NCBI RefSeq assembly: GCF_020520285.1
Contig: NZ_CP084742.1
Coordinates: 5,691,501 to 5,755,500, forward strand
DNA: 64,000 nucleotides
DNA from: Pseudomonas sp. L5B5
Lineage (GTDB): Bacteria > Pseudomonadota > Gammaproteobacteria > Pseudomonadales > Pseudomonadaceae
Reading direction: 5' to 3'
A program made the position numbers and the translations under genes. Under the pieces are notes generated by a model that saw only the letters and a list, made by a program, of their open reading frames with translations, was not told where the DNA came from and ran no database searches. Positions 58,058-64,000 of the stretch are shown in pieces; position 1 is the first letter of the stretch; every line of letters starts with the position of its first letter.

Positions 58058-59763
58058 CGACGGATGCATTCGATGCGCTGTCGCAAGGCGCACAGCGCCC
58101 CGTGGCGATCGTCGGCGGTGGGCCGGTGGGGCTGATGCTGGCGCTGTTCCTTGATCGTCACGGGGTGGCGAGCGTGGTGTTCAACCTGGAAAAGGACAGC
58201 CGCTGGCATCCGAAGGGGAGCACCCACAACACGCGGACCATGGAGCACTACCGGCGGCTGGGCGTTTCGGAGGCGGTGCGTGGGCTGGGGTTGCCGGCGG
58301 ATCATCCGCGCGACATCGCCTACTTCACGCGGCTTGCGGGCTGGGAGCTGGCGCGGCTCGGCATGGGCACGGAGCGGGAGCGATCACGCGCGGCTCACGA
58401 AGGCGGTGAGCTCGATCAGCAACCCGAACCACTGCTGCGCGCCAACCAGATGTATGTGGAGCGCTTCCTGCTCGCGCACGCGGGCACGCGTCCGAACATC
58501 ACGCTGTGCTACGGCTGGCGGGTAAGCGGCTTCGAGCAGGATGCGACTGGCGTGACACTGTCGGCGCAGCCGGCCGGCGGCGGTGCGGTCGAGCGCTGGC
58601 GCGCCGCCTACCTGGTGGGCTGCGACGGTGGCGCGAGCTTCGTGCGCCGCACGCTGGGGATCGCCTACGCCGGACCTGGCGGCGCGCACGACGGCTTCCT
58701 GGGCGGGCACATGTTCTCGAGCTACGTGCGGATCCCTGCGTTGCACGGCGAGCTGCTCGGCGACCGCAAGGCCTGGATGTACAACGTGATGGCGCCGGGC
58801 GCGCGGATGCTGCTGGTGAGCCTGGACGGCGGCGACGAGTTCCTGCTGATGTCGAAGCCGGAGGTCGGCGCGGCGGAGCCGGACGATGCGACGGTGATCC
58901 GGCGGATCCAGGAAGGCGTGGGCTGCGCGGTGGACGTGGAGGTGCTCGCGCATGCGCCGTGGCAAGGCGGCGTGGCGCTGGTGGCGGAGCGCTTCTCGGC
59001 GGGGCGGGTGCATCTGGCCGGCGACGCGATTCACCTGTTCTCGCCGACGGGCGGGCTCGGCATGAACACCGGCATCGACGGCGCGGCGAATCTCGCGTGG
59101 AAGCTCGCAGCGGCGGTGCAGGGCTGGGCGGGAGACAGCCTGCTGGCGTCATACGAGGCGGAGCGCCGGCCGATCGCGCATCGTAACACCGCTGCCGCAC
59201 GCTTCCTGACGCAGCGGGTCGGCGAACTGCGGGTGCCGGCGCACGTGGAGGCCGACGACGCGGCAGGTGAGGCGGCGCGGCGCGAGCTGGGCGAACAGCT
59301 GACGGGGTTTCGTCGCCAGTTCGAGGCACCGGGTGTGGAACTGGGCGCGCGCTACGACGGTTCGCCGATCGTGTGGCCGGACGGCGCGCCGCCCGACGAC
59401 GATCTGCTGGCTTACCGACCGAGCAGCGTGCCGGGCGGTCGGCTGCCGCATATGTGGGTGACGGGGGCGGACGGCGTGCGGCGTTCGATGTTCGACCTGC
59501 TCGGTACGGGCTTCACGCTGCTGCGGGTCCGCGCGTGCGGCGCGACCGCCGGGGTGAACGATGACTGCGCCGCGCGGCTGGCCGATGCGGCACGTGCGCG
59601 CGGGATCCCGTTGTCGATCGTCGATGTGGAATCGAATGCGGCGCGCGCGTTGTACGCGCGGCGCTTGGTTCTGGTGCGGCCCGACCAGCACGTCGCGTGG
59701 CGCGGCGACACGGCGCCGCGCCACGCGGGCGCGGTGCTCGATCGTGCGGTGGGCCGGATCTGA
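58054..59763 (+). CDS. FAD-dependent aromatic monooxygenase
   Basis: 569-residue class A flavoprotein hydroxylase (PHBH/MhpA/PgaE group). FAD Rossmann motif GGGPVG at 21-26, central CDGGASFVRRTLGI, and the GD motif AGDAIHLFSPTGGLGMNTG with D324. A C-terminal thioredoxin-like extension ends with LVRPDQHVAW, as in phenol-hydroxylase-like enzymes. It would hydroxylate, or oxidatively decarboxylate, the aminohydroxybenzoate. The GTG start lies in a four-base overlap with the methyltransferase gene; earlier starts inside that gene are rejected. Confidence 0.88.
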   Translation: MTTDAFDALSQGAQRPVAIVGGGPVGLMLALFLDRHGVASVVFNLEKDSRWHPKGSTHNTRTMEHYRRLGVSEAVRGLGLPADHPRDIAYFTRLAGWELARLGMGTERERSRAAHEGGELDQQPEPLLRANQMYVERFLLAHAGTRPNITLCYGWRVSGFEQDATGVTLSAQPAGGGAVERWRAAYLVGCDGGASFVRRTLGIAYAGPGGAHDGFLGGHMFSSYVRIPALHGELLGDRKAWMYNVMAPGARMLLVSLDGGDEFLLMSKPEVGAAEPDDATVIRRIQEGVGCAVDVEVLAHAPWQGGVALVAERFSAGRVHLAGDAIHLFSPTGGLGMNTGIDGAANLAWKLAAAVQGWAGDSLLASYEAERRPIAHRNTAAARFLTQRVGELRVPAHVEADDAAGEAARRELGEQLTGFRRQFEAPGVELGARYDGSPIVWPDGAPPDDDLLAYRPSSVPGGRLPHMWVTGADGVRRSMFDLLGTGFTLLRVRACGATAGVNDDCAARLADAARARGIPLSIVDVESNAARALYARRLVLVRPDQHVAWRGDTAPRHAGAVLDRAVGRI

Positions 59764-59810
59764 CGGCCGCGCGCAGGGTGGATGGGTTTTCTTGTCACGG
59801 GGGGAACACG

Positions 59811-61586
59811 ATGATTGAAACAGAAGTGTTGATTGTGGGGAGCGGCCCCTCGGGATCCGCGGCGGCGCTGTTCCTGAGCAGCTACGGTATCGAGGTGATG
59901 GTGGTGACCAAGCACCGCTGGCTCGCCAACACTCCGCGCGCGCATATCACAGGCCAGCGGACGATGGAGATCCTGAACGAGTTCGGCGTCGGCGAATCGC
60001 TGGCGGCGAACGCGGTGCTCAACGACATCATGGGCAACACCGTCTTTTGCGAGACGCTCGCGGGCAACGAGATCGCCCGCCTCAAATCCTGGGGCGCGCA
60101 TCCTGAGCGCATCAGCGACTACCGGATCGCGAGCCCGTTCCTGCTGTGCGATATTCCGCAGACCTACCTCGAGCCGATCGTGCTCGGCAAGGCCCTGCAG
60201 AACGGCGCACATGCGAAGTTCTCGACCGAGTACGTGCGCGCGGTGCAGGACGCGGACGGCGTGATCGTGACGGTGCGCGACCGTCTCGACAATCGCGAAT
60301 ACGAAATTCGCGCGAAATACGTGATCGGCGCCGATGGCGCGCGCAGCCAGGTCGCGGCAGACGCGGCGCTGCCGATGACCGGCGAAGAGAACCAGGCTGG
60401 TTGCATCAACATCTTCTTCGACGCGGATCTCGCACCGCTGGTCCAGCACCGGCCGAGCGCGATCTTCCTGATCTTCAGCCGCGCGGCGATGGCGGGTGGT
60501 ATCGGCGTCGGCGCGTTGCGGATGGTGCGGCCATGGCACGAATGGCTCGGCGTGTGGAACTACGACATCAACCTGCCACCGCCGAAGCTGAGCGCCGACG
60601 ACGCGACCGACATCCTGAAGCAGATGATCGGCGATTACGACACCGAGATCCGCGTGCGCTCGATCTCGACCTGGACGGTCAACAGCCGCTACGCGACGCG
60701 CTATTCGAACGGCCGGATGTTCTGCGTCGGCGACGCGGTGCATCGTCATCCGCCCAACAACGGACTGGGCTCGAACACCTCGATCCAGGACTCGTACAAC
60801 CTGGCGTGGAAACTGGCCTATGTCATCAAGGGGCAGGCCGGCGCCGGGCTGCTCGACACCTATAGCGAGGAGCGCGCGCCGGTCGGGCGCGGGATCGTCG
60901 AGCGCGCGATGAAGAGCATCGACGAGAGCCGCACGCTCAGTGCGGCGCTCGGCCTGGACCGCGGCGGGCTGGACGACGACTACCTCACGCTGGGCGGCGA
61001 GGCTGGGCAGCGCCGGCGCGAGCACTATTACCGCGCGCTGCGCGCGAAGAACTATGAGTTCAACGGGCATGGCACGGAACTCAACCACCTGTACCGGTCC
61101 GCGGCGATCGCGCCGGATCCGCAGGAACCGCCGCCGGCCGAGGACCCTGACCTGTTCTGTCGCTTCCATTCGTCGTTTGTCGCGGGCGCGCGCGTGCCGC
61201 ACGTGTGGCTGTCGTCGCGCGGCACGCAGGTGTCGTCGCTCGAGCTGGTCGGACACGGCGCGTTCACCGTGCTGACCGGCATCGCCGGTCGCGCCTGGGC
61301 GCAGGCCGCGACGCGCTGCGCGGCGCAGCTCGGCCTGCCGGTGCGGGCGCAAGTGATCGGCCCGGGCGAGGCGGTCGAGGACTTGTACGGCGACCTGTAC
61401 GCCCGCTGCGGTTTCGACGAGGCGTCGTGCGTGCTGGTCCGCCCGGACGGCCACATCGCTTGGATCGGCGTCGCGCCCGGTGACGAGGCGACCTGCACGA
61501 CGCGCCTGCGCGAGGTGCTGCTGCCGCTGCTTGGCCTGTCGCGCCCGGTCGCGCACGTCGCGCAGCCGGACCCAGCGGTGCACTGA
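59811..61586 (+). CDS. FAD-dependent monooxygenase, TfdB-like
   Basis: 591-residue flavin monooxygenase closest in pattern to 2,4-dichlorophenol 6-monooxygenase (TfdB). GSGPSG at 10-15 binds FAD. The block with GDAVHRHPPNNGLGSNTS and IQDSYNLAWKLAYVI (D308) is the TfdB signature. A C-terminal thioredoxin-like domain ends VRPDGHIAWIG. Start at the ATG at 59811 with ggggggaa upstream. Two different hydroxylases in tandem suggest ortho-hydroxylation, epoxidation or replacement of the carboxylate by OH, giving a quinone-level ring. Confidence 0.88.
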   Translation: MIETEVLIVGSGPSGSAAALFLSSYGIEVMVVTKHRWLANTPRAHITGQRTMEILNEFGVGESLAANAVLNDIMGNTVFCETLAGNEIARLKSWGAHPERISDYRIASPFLLCDIPQTYLEPIVLGKALQNGAHAKFSTEYVRAVQDADGVIVTVRDRLDNREYEIRAKYVIGADGARSQVAADAALPMTGEENQAGCINIFFDADLAPLVQHRPSAIFLIFSRAAMAGGIGVGALRMVRPWHEWLGVWNYDINLPPPKLSADDATDILKQMIGDYDTEIRVRSISTWTVNSRYATRYSNGRMFCVGDAVHRHPPNNGLGSNTSIQDSYNLAWKLAYVIKGQAGAGLLDTYSEERAPVGRGIVERAMKSIDESRTLSAALGLDRGGLDDDYLTLGGEAGQRRREHYYRALRAKNYEFNGHGTELNHLYRSAAIAPDPQEPPPAEDPDLFCRFHSSFVAGARVPHVWLSSRGTQVSSLELVGHGAFTVLTGIAGRAWAQAATRCAAQLGLPVRAQVIGPGEAVEDLYGDLYARCGFDEASCVLVRPDGHIAWIGVAPGDEATCTTRLREVLLPLLGLSRPVAHVAQPDPAVH

Positions 61587-61682
61587 CCGGCCAATGGATG
61601 CGGATGCATCGACACAGTTATGCAACGTAAATCTACGTGGTGCGCGGCGTCGCCCCGCTGTCGATCAACTCAAGGAGGATGT

Positions 61683-62429
61683 ATGGCAAGGCTTGAAGGA
61701 AAGTATGCACTGGTCACGGGCGGCACGACGGGGATCGGGCTGGAGACTGCCCGGCAGTTTCTCGAGGAAGGCGCGATTGTCGCGATCACTGGCCAGAACC
61801 CCGACACGCTCGCGGCGGCGGAAAGCCGTTTCGGGCGGGACGTGTGGGTAATCCGCAGCGATGCGGGCTCGGTCGCTGCGCAACACGTGCTCGCTCAGGT
61901 GCTGCGCGAGCGCTGGCCGCGCATTGACGCGCTGTTCGTGAACGCGGGCATCGTCACCAGCCACGGGCTCGATGTGGAGAGCGAGGAAAGCTATGACCGG
62001 CTGATGGCGATCAACGTGAAAGGGCCGCTGTTCCTGATCCAGGCGCTGGCGCCGTTGCTGGCGGAGCCGTCGTCGATCATCCTCTGTGGCTCGGTCAGCG
62101 GCCATCTCGGGCGCAGTGGCGTGAGCGCGGCCTATGCGACCAGCAAGGGTGCGCTGCTGTCGATGGCGCGCGCGCTGGCGGGCGAGTTCACCAGCCGGCG
62201 CATCCGCGTCAACAGCATCAGCCCGGGTCCGATCCGCACACCCGCGTTCGACAAGCTCGGGCTGGACAACACCGAGCGCGTGTTTGAGCAGGTCAAGGCG
62301 ATGATTCCGGCCGGCCGGGTCGGGCTGCCGGAGGACGTGGCGCGCGCGGCCGTCTATCTGGCCTCGGACGAGTCAAGCTTCCTGCTCGGCTCTGAGATCG
62401 TCATTGACGGCGGCATGGTCTACGTATAG
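61683..62429 (+). CDS. Short-chain dehydrogenase/reductase
   Basis: 248-residue SDR with TGGTTGIG at 12-19, VNAGIV, catalytic Y151 and K155 in YATSK with S137 or S139, and the C-terminal LLGSEIVIDGG. NAD(P)H-dependent carbonyl reduction, for example of a quinone or epoxyquinone, is the expected role. Strong aaggagg ribosome site. Its end overlaps the convergent LysR gene by 57 bases. Confidence 0.88.
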   Translation: MARLEGKYALVTGGTTGIGLETARQFLEEGAIVAITGQNPDTLAAAESRFGRDVWVIRSDAGSVAAQHVLAQVLRERWPRIDALFVNAGIVTSHGLDVESEESYDRLMAINVKGPLFLIQALAPLLAEPSSIILCGSVSGHLGRSGVSAAYATSKGALLSMARALAGEFTSRRIRVNSISPGPIRTPAFDKLGLDNTERVFEQVKAMIPAGRVGLPEDVARAAVYLASDESSFLLGSEIVIDGGMVYV

Positions 62430-63329
62430 GCGCTCGGCGTCGGGCGTGGTGAACAGGTTCGCATGCAGGAAGTCGACGAAGACCCGCAGCTTCGGCGACG
62501 GATGCTTGCCGGATGGCCACAGCACGTGGAACGCGCCGGAGTTCTGCGTGTACTTGTCGAGCACGATCTGCAGTTCACGCGCGGCGAACGCGTCGCGCAC
62601 CGCGAAATCCGGCAGGCACGCGATGCCGTGGCCGGCTTTCGCGACATGCAGCAGGGTCTCGATATTGTTGCAGGTCATCCGCGCTGGCAGTTGCAGGCTT
62701 TCGTCGAGCGAGTCCGCGCAGAGCGGCCACTTCTCGAGCTTGCCGGTGGTGAGGAAGCGGTGCTGGAGGCAGTCGTGTTCACGCAGGTCGGCGGGCCGCT
62801 CCGGCACGCCCTTGCGCGCGAAATAGTCGGGCGAGCCGACCAGCAGCAGACGGTAGACGCCGAGCCGGCGCGACATCAGTCGCGAATCGTTGAGCGTGCC
62901 GGTGCGCACCGCGGCGTCGAAACCCTCGTCGATCAGGTCGACGAGCCGGTCGGTGAAATCGATATCGAGCTCGATCTCGGGATAGCGCTGCATGAATGCG
63001 GCGATGACGGGCAGCATCAGGTCGCGCACCAGCGGCAGGCTGACACGGAACTTGCCGCGCGGCGCGTCGAGCGTGTGCGACAGCTCCGATTCCGCCACGG
63101 CGGCTTCCGCGAGAATGTGCTGGCAGCGCTTGAGGTAGAGCGCGCCTTCGGCGGTCAGATTCATGCTGCGGGTACTGCGATGCAAGAGCCTGACGCCGAG
63201 GCGTTTTTCCAGGCGCGCGATGCTTTTGCCGACCGCGGACGCGGACAGCCCGAGTTGCTGTCCGGCGCCGACGTAGCTACGCGTCTCGGCGACCAGAACG
63301 AAGACTGTGATGCCGCTCAACCTATCCAT
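62373..63329 (-). CDS. LysR-family transcriptional regulator
   Basis: 318 residues: N-terminal winged helix-turn-helix (MDRLSGITVFVLVAETRSYV, then ASAVGKSIARLEKRLGVRLL) and a periplasmic-binding-fold effector domain from about 90. It is likely to control the divergent exporter and perhaps the whole cluster. The start is at 63329; an in-frame upstream ATG at 63416 is less likely. The last 19 codons run into the 3' end of the SDR gene on the other strand, slightly longer than usual for the family. Confidence 0.9.
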   Translation of the reverse strand: MDRLSGITVFVLVAETRSYVGAGQQLGLSASAVGKSIARLEKRLGVRLLHRSTRSMNLTAEGALYLKRCQHILAEAAVAESELSHTLDAPRGKFRVSLPLVRDLMLPVIAAFMQRYPEIELDIDFTDRLVDLIDEGFDAAVRTGTLNDSRLMSRRLGVYRLLLVGSPDYFARKGVPERPADLREHDCLQHRFLTTGKLEKWPLCADSLDESLQLPARMTCNNIETLLHVAKAGHGIACLPDFAVRDAFAARELQIVLDKYTQNSGAFHVLWPSGKHPSPKLRVFVDFLHANLFTTPDAERLYVDHAAVNDDLRAEQEA

Positions 63330-63529
63330 GGCTATTTCCGTGCGGAATATATTTCCCGTGTCAAAGGAATTGTATGTGATTTTTCTCTCCCACTGAATCT
63401 CGTACGCTTGAATCAAACCGGGTGAATCGGTTTGCAGGCAATTCGTGCATTCGCATGCGCGACTGCGCCGGGCGTGTCAGCCCGCGCGCGAACTCTCCTT
63501 CCTCTTCCTTACCGAGCCACTGACATTCT
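63330..63529. promoter_or_regulatory. Divergent promoter region, LysR gene / exporter
   Basis: 200 bases between divergent starts. The sequence tttccgtgcggaa at 63335-63347 is a short inverted repeat that fits the T-N11-A form of LysR sites, only a few bases before the LysR start. A clear operator for the exporter is not visible. The part next to the LysR gene is AT-richer than the rest. Confidence 0.45.
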
Positions 63530-64000
63530 ATGAGCCAATCCGAGCATCATCCGAACCGGGGCCACGCGAACCTACTGTTGCTGACCGCCTGCATGACCGC
63601 CGTGCTGATTCCGCTCAGCATCGCGGGACCCGTCGTGACCGTGCCGTCGATCAGCCAAGCGCTGGGGGGCACGGCGGTCGAACTGAACTGGGTGTCCAAC
63701 GCGTACCTGCTGACCTACGGCAGCGCGACGATGGCGGCGGGCAGTCTCGCCGATGTATATGGGCGCAAGCTGCTGTGGCTGCTTGGCATGCTGGCCTATG
63801 TGCTGGTGACGGCCGCGATCCCGTTTGCGCCGACCGTGCTGGTGCTCGATGTGCTGCGCCTGGTACAGGGACTCGGCGCTGCCGCCGCGTTCGCGGGCGC
63901 GATGGCAACGCTCGCGCAAGAATTCCACGGCCGCGACCGCACCAAGGTGTTCAGCATGATCGGCACGACCTTCGGGCTCGGTGCCGCGTTCGGCCCGCTG
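63530..64000 (+). CDS. MFS transporter, DHA2-type (partial)
   Basis: The first 157 residues are in view and the gene runs off the right edge. Hydrophobic helices alternate with the MFS motif A, GSLADVYGRKLLW, after the second helix. IPLSIAGPVVTVPSISQALG is typical of 14-helix drug:H+ antiporters. Divergent from the LysR gene, it is the obvious exporter and self-resistance candidate for the cluster's product. Confidence 0.88.
   Translation, partial: MSQSEHHPNRGHANLLLLTACMTAVLIPLSIAGPVVTVPSISQALGGTAVELNWVSNAYLLTYGSATMAAGSLADVYGRKLLWLLGMLAYVLVTAAIPFAPTVLVLDVLRLVQGLGAAAAFAGAMATLAQEFHGRDRTKVFSMIGTTFGLGAAFGPL

Larger units (their letters stand above)
52166..64000. other. Putative 3,4-AHBA-derived biosynthetic gene cluster (continues beyond window)
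   Basis: Nine genes in the same or divergent orientation with tight spacing form one unit: precursor genes (52678-54815), oxidase-ligase fusion, methyltransferase, two flavin monooxygenases, SDR, LysR regulator and MFS exporter. Codons ending in G or C (gcg, cgc, gtg) dominate more than in the core genes to the left. The left boundary is the IS remnant; the right boundary is outside the window, so further biosynthetic genes may be missing from view. Confidence 0.75.

Noticed and set aside
59412..61625. A 737-residue minus-strand open frame opposite the flavin monooxygenases
   Set aside because: Same antisense artefact; the plus-strand genes have intact FAD motifs.

Overview
The window is a piece of a Pseudomonas chromosome, most likely from the P. 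fluorescens group. The evidence is the gene content and order: MvaT (the Pseudomonas H-NS analogue), an OprD-family porin, an OprL-type Pal in a complete ybgC-tolQRAB-pal-cpoB cluster, a SadC-like membrane diguanylate cyclase, a Pct-like amino-acid chemoreceptor and a Nudix/TMP-synthase fusion. From memory, the order from fumarase to the HerA-like ATPase, from DUF721/secA to mscS, and from oprD to queC/tRNA-Lys matches three core blocks of P. aeruginosa.

Layout. 1-1009: 5' part of a Cache-type sensor kinase (minus). 1161-5836: class I fumarase (minus), then diguanylate cyclase, ferredoxin reductase and crotonase-family enzyme (plus). 5928-8513: pyruvate kinase (minus), small lipoprotein, PilZ-like protein. 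8529-15298: a tightly coupled minus-strand operon RDD - SpoIIM - DUF4129 - DUF4350 - MoxR - DUF58, with mostly 4-base or short overlaps. 15478-20763: exonuclease I, MvaT, PurU, a 56-residue protein, chemoreceptor. 20958-33601: HerA-like ATPase, DUF721, SecA, ArgJ, Nudix/ThiE fusion, PduO-type adenosyltransferase, PAS histidine kinase, ketopantoate reductase, YajQ, MscS. 33863-42140: porin, HIT protein, SlyX, membrane cold-shock protein, Dps, FmdB-type zinc ribbon, AspRS, YebC, RuvC. 42254-50936: RuvAB, the Tol-Pal cluster and the queuosine-precursor genes queE and queC. 51000-51075: tRNA-Lys(UUU).

Downstream of tRNA-Lys the character changes. A decayed IS3-family element (51310-52165; both ends present, centre of the transposase lost) is followed by a short AT-richer segment. 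A biosynthetic gene cluster then runs past the end of the window. In order it encodes a 101-residue protein of unknown function, an archaeal-type 3-dehydroquinate-synthase-II homologue (GriH-like), a DhnA-type aldolase (GriI-like), an 806-residue fusion of a heme-oxygenase-like diiron oxidase with an AMP-forming acyl ligase, a SAM methyltransferase, two flavin monooxygenases (the second TfdB-like) and an SDR. A convergent LysR regulator and a divergent DHA2-type exporter follow. GriI and GriH homologues together are the hallmark of 3-amino-4-hydroxybenzoate (3,4-AHBA) synthesis from aspartate semialdehyde and dihydroxyacetone phosphate, outside the shikimate pathway.

My reading is that 3,4-AHBA is made and then tailored by N- or C-oxidation, carboxylate or nitrogen activation, methylation, one or two flavin hydroxylations and a ketoreduction, and exported by the MFS pump. 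The product could be an N-oxygenated, diazo-type or quinone/epoxyquinol-type aminohydroxybenzoate. I do not recognise the cluster as that of a named Pseudomonas metabolite. The diiron-oxidase/ligase fusion is its most unusual part. The cluster is visibly richer in gcg/cgc/gtg codons than the core genes, and its position next to a tRNA and a dead IS suggests horizontal acquisition. No integrase or second att site is visible.
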